Shown here: in pieces, positions 54,442 to 64,000 of the stretch
Layout: every line of letters begins with the position of its first letter
Position numbering within the stretch: position 1 is the first letter of the stretch
Assembly (NCBI GenBank): GCA_028872475.1
Contig: JAQYMQ010000004.1
Location: 44,482 to 108,481 of the forward strand
DNA length: 64,000 nt
From: Eubacteriales bacterium
Lineage (GTDB): Bacteria; Bacillota; Clostridia; Peptostreptococcales; Anaerovoracaceae
Reading direction: 5' to 3'
The notes under the pieces: model-generated
What the model was told of the DNA's origin: nothing
Databases searched by the model: none
What the model saw: the letters and a program-made list of their open reading frames with translations, nothing else
Program-made: the position numbers and the translations under genes

Positions 54442-54717
54442 TTACTTTATCATTATAAAGTCCTCTTCATCATTAATAGCATATCCATATCTTTCAATTT
54501 TACAAGTATTTGACATTTTAAATATTATCACACTATCAGATTGTGAAAATTCTCTTTCAAACTTGTTCTTTAAATCTACACGTATATTTTCTAATATATG
54601 ATCACTATTTTTAATTTCATACACAGAATATTGCAATCTGCGTCCAAATTTACATATGTATTTAGAAAATCTTCTCCTTAATTTATCGTTTGCGATATCA
54701 TAACTTACTAAAATCAT
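54442..54717 (-). CDS. cas2: CRISPR-associated endonuclease Cas2
   Basis: MILVSYDIANDKLRRRFSKYICKFGRRLQYSVYEI; adjacent to cas1. Confidence 0.94.
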   Translation of the reverse strand: MILVSYDIANDKLRRRFSKYICKFGRRLQYSVYEIKNSDHILENIRVDLKNKFEREFSQSDSVIIFKMSNTCKIERYGYAINDEEDFIMIK

Positions 54718-54718
54718 T

Positions 54719-55684
54719 TCACCAAATTCTTATAGTTGGAAAATCATTCTCCAACACACCTTTCATAAATTTCCGGTAATATCCCTGAATATATAAGAAG
54801 ATTTCTTCTTTATGCTTTAATATCTCTCCCATAAACATTGATGTATATTTTGAAGATTCCTTCCATTTCAATACGACTCTATTACCAATTCTTTCAAAGT
54901 CATCTTCTTTTATTTTATCCAAGTTAATTCCTTTTCTCACGCAATAATCTATGAGTGGTCTCAAAGGTTCCATCAAGTCACATATTAAAGACTTTCTCAT
55001 ATAAAAACATCTATGTAATACTCCATAATAAGTATCAAATCCATAAATATTTGTAATCGCATCAATCACATTGAATAAAATTGTATACCCAATATCTAAA
55101 GTGGAGTTTATATAATCACATTTTATTCTTGGTTTTCGTCCAATCCAGTCAACATCATCAAATATTTCTCTAAAATATATTTTAGAAGCATTACCTTCAA
55201 TCCCTAATATAGTTAAAAGCTCCAATTCATTACTTTCGATGGATTTCAAATTTTCTTTTAAATAATATATTGATTTCTTCGTTATTATACTTTTATTTCT
55301 TATTTGATTAAGTGCAGCAATCTGATTTTGAATTTTATTAGCAACAATTTTTTGTCCTATAATTAAATCGTTATAATCATACTGCTTTTTTCTTAATAAA
55401 GTATTACCTTCCATTTTACTACCGATTACTTCATATAATTTCATACCCGCACTAAACAAACAAATTGAAAATCCAAACTTCTTGCTTCGTCTAATCAATC
55501 CTGTTGTTATTGTTGTATCACCAACAACAAAAAGAGCAAATAATCTATAACAAGTTGATTGATACTTTATTTTATTGTCTTTATCTCTTATTACAATATT
55601 ATCATTCTTATATGATATTTTGTCGCCAGCATACGGATAATAAATTAAAATTTGCTTATATTGAAAATCTAATTTACTAATCAT
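54719..55684 (-). CDS. cas1: CRISPR-associated endonuclease Cas1
   Basis: Metal-site contexts EGNASKIYF, VLHRCFYMRKSLICDLMEPLRP. Confidence 0.95.
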   Translation of the reverse strand: MISKLDFQYKQILIYYPYAGDKISYKNDNIVIRDKDNKIKYQSTCYRLFALFVVGDTTITTGLIRRSKKFGFSICLFSAGMKLYEVIGSKMEGNTLLRKKQYDYNDLIIGQKIVANKIQNQIAALNQIRNKSIITKKSIYYLKENLKSIESNELELLTILGIEGNASKIYFREIFDDVDWIGRKPRIKCDYINSTLDIGYTILFNVIDAITNIYGFDTYYGVLHRCFYMRKSLICDLMEPLRPLIDYCVRKGINLDKIKEDDFERIGNRVVLKWKESSKYTSMFMGEILKHKEEIFLYIQGYYRKFMKGVLENDFPTIRIW

Positions 55685-56238
55685 ACTAATCCTCTATCAC
55701 AAGCATCACTGTATATACAATTCTCACATTTTTTAACATTTGTTTGAACGTAATTGGAAATATCCGTTGTCTTTAACTCCACTATAACATCTTCAAAAAG
55801 TCTAAACATCTCTAAATCTTCTAACGGTTTTTTTATATAGTATCTTTTATTGTCATCTAAACTATGAATATACATACTTTCTACAGTATAACCTAGCTCT
55901 TGCATACTAAAATATTGAGCGTAAAGTTGTAAAATATACCCATCATAGATTTCTACAACCTTCTTTTTTCTCTCAATTAATATTTTATTTACAGAGTCAT
56001 ATATATCAATCTTGCCGACTAGTCCATATCGTTCAGAATAAATATCTATACCTGTAATAATATTCCTTTTATCGTAATAACTGTATTTATCAATAGTTTC
56101 ATGAGCTTTCTTACCATTTAATTGAGCTTCTTTTTGAAAAGTTAACTGCTCCCTATTACCATACATATTATGAAAATATATAGAAGCAGGGCAAAATATA
56201 TAGTCATTTAAATAGCTAATTAGAATTAACTCATCCAT
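55681..56238 (-). CDS. cas4: CRISPR-associated exonuclease Cas4
   Basis: RecB-like GLVGKIDIYD...LIERKK...QLYAQ and four cysteines (FCPAS, CENCIYSDAC). Confidence 0.92.
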   Translation of the reverse strand: MDELILISYLNDYIFCPASIYFHNMYGNREQLTFQKEAQLNGKKAHETIDKYSYYDKRNIITGIDIYSERYGLVGKIDIYDSVNKILIERKKKVVEIYDGYILQLYAQYFSMQELGYTVESMYIHSLDDNKRYYIKKPLEDLEMFRLFEDVIVELKTTDISNYVQTNVKKCENCIYSDACDRGLV

Positions 56239-56241
56239 AAG

Positions 56242-59200
56242 CTACTCCACCACACAATTGAGCTGTACGTACTTTAACCATTCTTTATTAGAAATATTTG
56301 TTTTAACTTTAAATATATCTCCTCCCTCTTCAGAAGTCTTCTTTAATTGCTCAATTATCCACAATACTTTTCGCGCAATATTATATGCTCCATTAGCATC
56401 AGCATCCTTCGGTAGTCTATCATCATATTGCTCTTCACTATTATAAAAATATCCTGCTTTATTCTTAATGGGTGATATAATATAATCTATCTCTGTTCCT
56501 GTTACACTATTTCTCATTTGTAATGTAAGATATAATATCTTTATAAGTGATTTATAAAAATCTTTACTTTCATTTCCAATAATCTGTTCTTTTAGATTTT
56601 TATTATAATCAATATCATACTGATTAAATAAATCAATCATAGCAGCTGTTAAATCAATTTCTTCATAATCCCATTGACCATTTTTTTCTGCATTTCTAAA
56701 TTTTTTTATTCTTTTACCATAAGTACAAATTGTCCATGTTGATATATCTGACGTACTTGCTCTTGGCATCTTAGAATAATCTACTAAAAATTCAAAATAT
56801 TTTTCCAATTCGTTATATCTAATATCAACAAAACTAGAGAATAGCACCTTTGAATCATTAACACTTTTATATCTAGGATTAATTAAATCTACAAATCCTG
56901 TTGTTGGATCAATTTTACTTGTTAACCATGGTGGAATATAAAATAAAAAACCATTTTGTGACTTCATTTCTTTAAAACTTGTAAATTTATTTGTAAGCTG
57001 ATATGCAGAGAAAAGTCCACCTTTGTCATACTTGTCTAAATTTTTATTAACATAGAAATTCAATTTATCTATAAGCATCTTTTCAAACTTCTGATAAACT
57101 TGTTTCTCAACTTTCATTCTGCTCCTTTTAAATCCGCTATTCAAATCCTCTATAGCAATTACTGCATCATATTTTTCAACAAGGCTACATATCTTATGAA
57201 CTACTTGACTTATATATCCCTCTTTAACATTTTTTATACCTGCTATAGTATTCCAGTCTTTTCTAGCTTTTGTGTTTTCTTTCTCTCTGGAATCAAGCAA
57301 AGAATGATAATCGGTAATATATTTTCTACACTGTTCTCCATCCATATATTCGTTTTTAATTAAATTGAAAGAACGCTGCTCATGAATGCAACCTTTCTCA
57401 TCCACTACAGTAATATATATTAAATTCCTTTCACCTCTGTCTATACCTATAACATAATTGTTATCGCACTTAATTAATTCCTCACGAACTTTAAGATTTA
57501 TGCTTCCCGTGAAAGTAGATTTAAAATTCGCTTTAACCGGAATATGCAAACTAAATTGATCCTCAGTATATCTTCTATCTTTAATAATATCGTATGAAAA
57601 AACACTTTCTTTCTTAAGATTACCATCATTTTTATTCACAATAGGTTCATTCGATGTATGGATTGTAGCATTATTAATATCAATACTCGCTTTTCTAACA
57701 AACATCTCAGCTCTACCATTCAAAGCGAATATAACATCTTTTAAATTATCCTCATCAAATAAAGCATTGAAATACATCGTATGTAAATTAGGTTTACCCT
57801 TACTATACTCAGAAAAATCTTTATTATAAATTTTAAATAAGAATAATTTGCCTTCTGAAACCAATTTATCTATATACGCTTTTGAAACATCTTCAAATTC
57901 TAATTTATAACCCTGCTCATTCACTTCTTTATAAAATTCGCTTATATTTTCATACTCTTGCGTATCAGAAAATTGAAAATTAAAATGTTTCCAATCATTA
58001 TGTTTATTAATACTTAATTTAAAGAAATCAATTAATTCATGACAAAAATTAATATCAAAATTTTCACCTTTTTTATGTAATCCACGATTATATTTATCCA
58101 TTAAATTATCCGAAGGAGCATATACATCAATATTTTTCTCCGAAAAAAATACTTTTGGAAGCATCCTATGTGATCTAGATAGTAGTTTATATACCATCTT
58201 TGATATAATTTCTTCCCCTTCTGAAATTTCTGGAATCTGCCTGAATATATTTTTTGATTTTTTATTCATTATTCCTAAATAATAATACTTCTTGTCTTTA
58301 AATAGTACAGATGAATAATCCTCCTCTTTATTTCTGTCCCATCCCCCCAAAAATTGTGGATTATCAAAATTTAATTTGATTTTTTCATTAGAATAAGGTT
58401 TTTGTGTCACATAATCTCTTACTTTATTATATAAAAGATTAACTGTATTTAGTTGATCTAATAAAGGTAAATATTGAGCATAAAATCTTTCGTCCTTTGA
58501 TGTTTCAATACCTGATCCTTTAAACTTGCTTGCAAATCGTTGAAAATCTTTAATACTATCTAAAAATATTTTAATCTTTACAACAGCTTTTTTATCGGAT
58601 ATCAACTTTTTATCAAGAGAATAATCTCTAGATAATATTAACTCTATATCTTTAAAAGCGTCCATAATAGCTGTATATAATTTTTTTGATTCTAAAATAA
58701 TATATTCACAAACATTATTGCCTGATGTATTAAATGAAGAACCTTGGTTGCCTGCATTTTGCAACTGCACTAAGCTATAACTTTTTATCCCTTTAAAATA
58801 CTTCTTCCTATTTTCTTCATATTTTTCTATATTCTTTTTCTTTGATAAAGGCTGCTCACTATCATATTGCTCATTCAATCCATTTTGTATTGTAACCCAA
58901 TCTCCGAAAACAGACTTAGAAATGGACGTTATATTAGGTCCTGATGATACATAAACTCCATGCAAATTATAATTTTCTATATGTGTAAATAATCCTGCTA
59001 ATTCCTCAAATATATCTAAAGTTCTAAGGTGTGTCTCCTCACTAATATATTCCAAAAATTCTTTAATTGCTGTAACCAATTCTCTATCATTTTTAAATTT
59101 TTCTGGAATAAATGAAATACTATCTCTATCACTTAAAATTTGTTTATATAACATTTTCAATTTAGGAATTCTCGTTTTATTTTTTTGATTGTATTCATTA

Positions 59201-59979
59201 ATATACTCATTAATTCCTTTTATTTTCTCGCCTGTTAATAATGAATATCCACCAATTATTTGATTATATTGTTCAATTCCTTTTTGAGACAAATGTTTGC
59301 TAAAATTATTTATACTAAAAATACTAATCTCATCATCCAATATAAAATCTGAATAATTATTCTTTAAATCATCTAACCCTGTTTCTTTCAATACATCTGT
59401 AATTAAAATTTTTAATTTTAAATTATCTAAATATTTATGTAAATTTTGATTAATAATTCTATAACCTATTTCTGTTGATTTGTTTTCACAGGAATACATA
59501 TTTTTTCTATTTTTAAAAAATCCTTGAAAATATGTAGTAAAATCGCGAAATTTCTTTAGCGCTTCCCTCTCTTCATCCGTTTCTATATAATCAACCAATA
59601 TTTCACGAATTATCTCTTTTTTAAATAATTTAGAATATTTATCATGCTCGCTAAATGATTTAGAAATCGCCTTTCTCATATCTAAATTTATTTTTTCCAT
59701 TTGCTTTTTTTCTTTATCATCTTTATTGTTTTTAAAATACAAATGTGCGTATTCTTCGATATCTTTCAGTTCACATCCTTCAAGTGCTTCATCGATAAAC
59801 ACCTTATGATAACGGTTCATCATTTTTTTTATTAGTACATATGCGTCTGCTCTTTTTTGATCTTCATCAATTAATCCTAATTTTGTAAAATTTTCTAAAG
59901 TCTCTCCCTGTGGAATAAGCTTAAATTTAAGCGTCTTATTCAAAGAGTATAATTTTGTAAAGTTATCTATTTTTTTCAT
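56242..59979 (-). CDS. cas12a: Type V-A effector nuclease Cas12a (Cpf1), 1245 aa from the refined start
   Basis: RuvC-I IGIDRGERNLIY, RuvC-II IAIEDLNSGFKRSR, RuvC-III DADANGAYNIARK; NPQFLGGWDRNKEEDY; LHTMYFNALF. Start refined to MKKIDNFTKLYS after AGGAGGG. Confidence 0.97.
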   Translation of the reverse strand: MKKIDNFTKLYSLNKTLKFKLIPQGETLENFTKLGLIDEDQKRADAYVLIKKMMNRYHKVFIDEALEGCELKDIEEYAHLYFKNNKDDKEKKQMEKINLDMRKAISKSFSEHDKYSKLFKKEIIREILVDYIETDEEREALKKFRDFTTYFQGFFKNRKNMYSCENKSTEIGYRIINQNLHKYLDNLKLKILITDVLKETGLDDLKNNYSDFILDDEISIFSINNFSKHLSQKGIEQYNQIIGGYSLLTGEKIKGINEYINEYNQKNKTRIPKLKMLYKQILSDRDSISFIPEKFKNDRELVTAIKEFLEYISEETHLRTLDIFEELAGLFTHIENYNLHGVYVSSGPNITSISKSVFGDWVTIQNGLNEQYDSEQPLSKKKNIEKYEENRKKYFKGIKSYSLVQLQNAGNQGSSFNTSGNNVCEYIILESKKLYTAIMDAFKDIELILSRDYSLDKKLISDKKAVVKIKIFLDSIKDFQRFASKFKGSGIETSKDERFYAQYLPLLDQLNTVNLLYNKVRDYVTQKPYSNEKIKLNFDNPQFLGGWDRNKEEDYSSVLFKDKKYYYLGIMNKKSKNIFRQIPEISEGEEIISKMVYKLLSRSHRMLPKVFFSEKNIDVYAPSDNLMDKYNRGLHKKGENFDINFCHELIDFFKLSINKHNDWKHFNFQFSDTQEYENISEFYKEVNEQGYKLEFEDVSKAYIDKLVSEGKLFLFKIYNKDFSEYSKGKPNLHTMYFNALFDEDNLKDVIFALNGRAEMFVRKASIDINNATIHTSNEPIVNKNDGNLKKESVFSYDIIKDRRYTEDQFSLHIPVKANFKSTFTGSINLKVREELIKCDNNYVIGIDRGERNLIYITVVDEKGCIHEQRSFNLIKNEYMDGEQCRKYITDYHSLLDSREKENTKARKDWNTIAGIKNVKEGYISQVVHKICSLVEKYDAVIAIEDLNSGFKRSRMKVEKQVYQKFEKMLIDKLNFYVNKNLDKYDKGGLFSAYQLTNKFTSFKEMKSQNGFLFYIPPWLTSKIDPTTGFVDLINPRYKSVNDSKVLFSSFVDIRYNELEKYFEFLVDYSKMPRASTSDISTWTICTYGKRIKKFRNAEKNGQWDYEEIDLTAAMIDLFNQYDIDYNKNLKEQIIGNESKDFYKSLIKILYLTLQMRNSVTGTEIDYIISPIKNKAGYFYNSEEQYDDRLPKDADANGAYNIARKVLWIIEQLKKTSEEGGDIFKVKTNISNKEWLKYVQLNCVVE

Positions 59980-60019
59980 AACAGCCCTCCTATAATAAAT
60001 TTTAATTACATGCACAAAC

Positions 60020-60040
60020 GGTTAACTTGCAGAATTAACC
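60020..60040. promoter_or_regulatory. Dyad GGTTAA-N9-TTAACC between the WYL gene and cas12a
   Basis: Perfect 6-bp inverted repeat touching the WYL stop codon, 40 nt upstream of the cas12a ATG. Confidence 0.4.
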
Positions 60041-61020
60041 TAAATCGTATTAACTACATTATTAATCATTTTTTTGTATCTCTTATTTACACTCTCTGGT
60101 CCTACAATCCTCACCTTTCCTTCAAATCCAAATATCCAACAAAAGAAAATATGGCTAACAGCAACATTGACAACAACACTAAAATGTTTATCATCACACA
60201 CCTTAATATCTATATCTAAACCAAATCTATCAATAATTGCATCCACAACATCATTTTCTACAAAAAGCTCAACATCTTCACATTGGCTATTGAACATTCG
60301 GAATGTAGTATTAAGATATACTTCTAAAACAAAGTCATCTGGTGCTTTATTAGCTATTTCATCTAAAATAATCAAATTCGGCATGATACGATCTATTCTA
60401 AAATTCCTAACTTTATTATCGTAATCATAGACTCCAACTAGATAATAATAGTCTCCACTCCATATCAAATGTAGTGGAGAAAGAATATATCGATCACCAT
60501 TATGCTTCATACACTTGTTTTTATTCACATCATACTTAAAATACTGAAACGATATTTTTTTCTTTTTATTTATGGCTTCATTAATTTTGTCTATATTAAT
60601 ATATATATTTTCATTTTTAGCTTTTGTACGATTTTCACATCCTATATTTCGTCTCAGAGTTGTAGAAGCATAGATACTAGCAAGAGATGAAAGCTTTTCT
60701 ATAAGCTCCTTACTTTTTTGCTCCGGAATAAATTTTGAAGATGCCACTGCATCAATCAATAACTTTAGTTCCGGAATATCAAATTTTCTATCAAATAAAT
60801 TATATTGATTTTGTTTAGATTTTACTTCTTCAATTTCATAACCAAATTCTCTCAACACTTCAATATCTTTTTTGATTGTGTGCCTATGCGACTTAATTCC
60901 ATAATCTTCTTCTAAAATATTAATAAAATCTGTTGTTGTAAGAAAATGCATCTCATCCGTTTGCTCTTTTAATATCTTAAGAATATACAATAACCTTAAT
61001 TTTGTACTATTGTCCATCAA
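60040..61020 (-). CDS. HTH + WYL-domain transcriptional regulator
   Basis: N-terminal winged-helix-like LRLLYILKILKEQ...HTIKKDIEVLREFGYEIEE; ISFQYFKYD...RYILSPLHLIWSGDYYYLVGVYD...RNFRIDRI WYL pattern. Confidence 0.9.
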   Translation of the reverse strand: MMDNSTKLRLLYILKILKEQTDEMHFLTTTDFINILEEDYGIKSHRHTIKKDIEVLREFGYEIEEVKSKQNQYNLFDRKFDIPELKLLIDAVASSKFIPEQKSKELIEKLSSLASIYASTTLRRNIGCENRTKAKNENIYINIDKINEAINKKKKISFQYFKYDVNKNKCMKHNGDRYILSPLHLIWSGDYYYLVGVYDYDNKVRNFRIDRIMPNLIILDEIANKAPDDFVLEVYLNTTFRMFNSQCEDVELFVENDVVDAIIDRFGLDIDIKVCDDKHFSVVVNVAVSHIFFCWIFGFEGKVRIVGPESVNKRYKKMINNVVNTI

Positions 61021-61143
61021 CTAATTATCCTTTCCAAAAGTTTTCAAAAATTAAATTAACAGTTTAATTACAATTATTTGTATCAACTTAATCTTAGCAC
61101 AATACTTTTCATTTGAAAAGCTATTTTTTTGTAACATCTTATT

Positions 61144-61161
61144 TGTCGATATTTTTCGACA
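61144..61161. promoter_or_regulatory. Dyad TGTCGA-N6-TCGACA upstream of the WYL gene
   Basis: Perfect inverted repeat in the intergenic region before the WYL start. Confidence 0.4.
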
Positions 61162-61234
61162 GTATGTTTGAGTCATAAATATATAAATGATAAAATAACA
61201 AGATATTGTATTCGTAAATATTTTTGTAAACTTG

Positions 61235-61279
61235 GCAAAAAAACAACCCCGTATAGCACCTATCCATGCTACACAAGGT
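61235..61279 (-). terminator. Terminator downstream of the FemAB-like gene
   Basis: 13-bp stem ACCTTGTGTAGCA/TGCTATACGGGGT (with wobbles) followed by TTGTTTTTTT on the minus strand. Confidence 0.8.
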
Positions 61280-61344
61280 CGTAGTTTTAAAATCATTTAT
61301 TCTTAAAGTATTTTATTGATAATTTTTAAAATATCAATAAAAAA

Positions 61345-62577
61345 TTACTTCTTTCTCATTTTTCTAATTTTCTTTTTCAAATTATAAAGACCATTTATCA
61401 AATGATACAGTGGAGACGTCGCTAAATCAAACTCTCCTATATATTCTTCAATATTAGGCACAAAATGTTGTTTAAACTCAAGCAGACCATCGTTCAACGA
61501 ACCCTGAATTCCTCCCATACACGCCTTACTAAATCCATCACTATAAGCCTCTTCCATTGTTTTTAGATAAAGAAGATACTGCGCAAAATATGTTTTATAC
61601 CTTACATCAAATCCAGCATAAAGCATCTCTAATGTATCTCCATAACCTATGGAAATTATACCAGCAAGGGTAATTATATCCTCATCAGTATCTATATTAT
61701 TAAGCTCTTCAAGAGATCTTTCAATTGCCGCCTTATTCTGCTCAAGCTCTTTCATTTTCTTAGGAGCATTTTTATTTGCCAGTTCACTTATCTTATCTTC
61801 AATTTCATTAATCCTGTCATTCAAGGTTTCTCTTGTCTCTGAGATATGAAGCTCTGCAAAGCTAAGTCTATATCCATCAGGATAAGCATTTACCATCTTT
61901 TCAAAGTATGATACATCCCTTAATGAAATACTCTTTCGTTCCATCGTTTTTTCAAGTATATCTTGAAATCGCATAAGATCTTCTTTAGAGCCGTTTGATT
62001 TGCGAATAACAACATTTTTCTTTTCTGCACGATTTATCTTCTGTCTCGTAGCGGAGCTAAGCACTTTTTTGAAATCATCACACAAAAAAGTCGTAGCATC
62101 AAATCTCGGCTGAAATGTTTCTCCCATTTCAATCGTCTTGCCTTTCCAGTAAAACCCCTGTTGTTTCAACGCTTCGATAACACTTAACGCTTCACTAGAT
62201 TCTTCAGCACTTACAAAGTCGTTTATTAAAGCAGATCTTAAAACAACTTTAGGATCCATCTTAATAAAAAGAAGTTTCTTTGCCTTCGCCAATTTTTTAA
62301 GGTTCGAAAAGTAAAAATCTAAAAGTTCTCTATCATTATAATCAAATATTGGTCCACGAGGCATATAACCTACTGATACCAACCCTTTTACAGTCTGTAT
62401 CAGCATAAGTCCTGCCGCCTTTAACTTACCTTCACCATCTTTTACACCAGTATATATAGGCGTCCAATTATCCTTTATTTCCTTCCAGTTATATGACTGA
62501 AGTAAACTATTAAGTGGGTGCGATGCAACAAATTCATCATATTCCGCCTTATCTATTTCAGTTAAAAATTTATACAT
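61345..62577 (-). CDS. FemAB-family peptidoglycan bridge aminoacyltransferase
   Basis: SLLQSYNWKEIKDNW, GYMPRGPIFDY, coiled-coil insert, C-terminal GLLEFKQHFVPNIEEYIGEFDL. Confidence 0.9.
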   Translation of the reverse strand: MYKFLTEIDKAEYDEFVASHPLNSLLQSYNWKEIKDNWTPIYTGVKDGEGKLKAAGLMLIQTVKGLVSVGYMPRGPIFDYNDRELLDFYFSNLKKLAKAKKLLFIKMDPKVVLRSALINDFVSAEESSEALSVIEALKQQGFYWKGKTIEMGETFQPRFDATTFLCDDFKKVLSSATRQKINRAEKKNVVIRKSNGSKEDLMRFQDILEKTMERKSISLRDVSYFEKMVNAYPDGYRLSFAELHISETRETLNDRINEIEDKISELANKNAPKKMKELEQNKAAIERSLEELNNIDTDEDIITLAGIISIGYGDTLEMLYAGFDVRYKTYFAQYLLYLKTMEEAYSDGFSKACMGGIQGSLNDGLLEFKQHFVPNIEEYIGEFDLATSPLYHLINGLYNLKKKIRKMRKK

Positions 62578-62738
62578 ATATTCCCTCCAACTGCTCCAAT
62601 TATAGCATACTGGTGATTTTAAATCTATTTTGGAGTTATAAACACGAAATCACAAAAACACATTCCTAAAAGTTTCTACAATCTTAAAAACATGTTTTTA
62701 ATTTTTCTACTGTTTAATAATCTATATAAACGATAATT

Positions 62739-63401
62739 CTATTTAATTTTATATACCTCTTTGCCACTTGCTAACTCGAAGTGATATTTAGCTATACCAA
62801 GATCCATAGCTGCGTAAAAGCTTCTACCATGTTTCGCCGCAACATTATCATTATTATCCAATTCAAAATAAAATTTTTGTTGATTAACAGCAGTTGGAGC
62901 AAGAAGTGCAGCTTTTACACCATTTAAAAACCATTCTGGCATACCTTCTTCATAATTACTTACAGTTGAGATTTCCTTACTTTTGTGAGCAACGCCATTT
63001 GTTTCACCATAACCAATAGAAATTAGACAACGTTCTGATTCTCCAGACATTTTTTGTGCCTTACTCTTTCCATGAGTCAAAGCCACCCAACAAGTATTTA
63101 ATCCAAGCTCCTGTGCTTTTAATACAATCTGCTCTCCATAATAACCCAGCTTTTCATCCAAACCCTTGGATTTTTTCCCTATTAAAGAAATATAATTTTG
63201 CACTCCTCTAAACTTTCCGTAATGAGCCTTCAAAGAATCAAAGCATGTAGGCTCATCATACAAGATTTGTATATTTAAATCGGCTAAACTATTTATTTCC
63301 GCAATCAATTGATTTAAAATGTCCCTCTTTTCCTGTTCAATAGGAATACTTTTATAAGCTCTAACACTATGTCTTTCTTCCATAATTTTTATAATGTCCA
63401 T
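62739..63401 (-). CDS. Nitroreductase family protein
   Basis: MDIIKIMEERHSVRAYKSIPIEQEKRDIL, LNTCWVALTHGKSK, AMDLGIAKYHFELA. Confidence 0.85.
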   Translation of the reverse strand: MDIIKIMEERHSVRAYKSIPIEQEKRDILNQLIAEINSLADLNIQILYDEPTCFDSLKAHYGKFRGVQNYISLIGKKSKGLDEKLGYYGEQIVLKAQELGLNTCWVALTHGKSKAQKMSGESERCLISIGYGETNGVAHKSKEISTVSNYEEGMPEWFLNGVKAALLAPTAVNQQKFYFELDNNDNVAAKHGRSFYAAMDLGIAKYHFELASGKEVYKIK

Positions 63402-63462
63402 ATTTATACCTCCTATATCTGAGATAATTGTAAACTTTAATTTTATTTATTCTTTTTATTAT

Positions 63463-63864
63463 TTATGGATGCTCTTTTATGTCAATTATTTTCCATACAC
63501 CCTCCTCATCCTTTTCAAATATCCATAGAGAAGGAATGTCATAACTACCTTGAATAACCTCATCTTTTTCATCCTTCACTTCATTTGTATACCATATCCA
63601 CACATATCCATAAGAATCATCACCAAAATGCGCTGACCACAGTTTTAAAGAATGGGTTTCACTTTTACCTCCTATGTCACCACCTGGCGCATATCTTGAC
63701 AAAAGCCCATATTTATCATATAACTCCTTTTCTGGAGTAGTCAAATCCGAAAATGCTTTATCAGCTTTAGCAACAAACAATCTTGCTCTATCACGATCTT
63801 CCGGACTACCAATGGATGCCAGCTTTGTTATTTCTCCAGTCGTATAAAACGATGGATGGACCAA
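63463..63864 (-). CDS. Hypothetical protein, probably the C-terminal part of a longer or frame-disrupted gene
   Basis: 133-aa ORF with a TTG start immediately after an in-frame stop; an adjacent frame upstream is open to the window edge. Confidence 0.4.
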   Translation of the reverse strand: MVHPSFYTTGEITKLASIGSPEDRDRARLFVAKADKAFSDLTTPEKELYDKYGLLSRYAPGGDIGGKSETHSLKLWSAHFGDDSYGYVWIWYTNEVKDEKDEVIQGSYDIPSLWIFEKDEEGVWKIIDIKEHP

Positions 63865-64000
63865 TTCTATAGATTATTTTTCCAATATTATATATGTTGA
63901 TTATTGCACTAACAGGCTCTTTACCCTCTTGCCAAATCCATCCGGAATATATTGTACAATATCCGTTATACCCTTCAGACAGAATCTCAAATTCAGCATT

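Noticed and set aside
60010-60219. Plus-strand ORFs antisense to the WYL gene
   Set aside because: No domain; overlaps a confident CDS.
61051-61296. 81-aa minus-strand ORF before the WYL gene
   Set aside because: It runs through the strong terminator at 61235-61279, and its sequence looks like translated intergenic DNA.

Overview
This is a low-GC, probably Clostridia/Eubacteriales (Firmicutes) chromosomal window in which almost every gene lies on the minus strand. The main accessory locus is a complete type V-A CRISPR-Cas system at about 53.0-61.3 kb. In minus-strand order it contains a WYL-domain regulator, cas12a with its RuvC motifs intact, cas4, cas1, cas2, a 125-bp AT-rich leader, and an array I delimited by hand as 20 repeats and 19 spacers, followed by a putative terminator. 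Notable details in the locus: two spacers that differ by one base (silent in one reading frame), an inverted partial repeat in the leader, and dyads flanking the WYL gene. The rest is mostly metabolic: gpmI, pepP-like, potABCD, brnQ, a CoA-transferase, nifJ, addAB, a molybdenum hydroxylase with a molybdenum-cofactor/ModABC island, and glpK. Other points of interest are an in-frame trmB-aminotransferase fusion at a homopolymer tract, a repeat insertion in the PotA TOBE region, a 9-bp repeat expansion in modC, a highly base-paired intergenic element at about 33.2-33.3 kb, a YopX-like gene next to the hydroxylase, and a 43-bp tandem repeat derived from a gene end. All calls come from reading the sequence; no database search was run.
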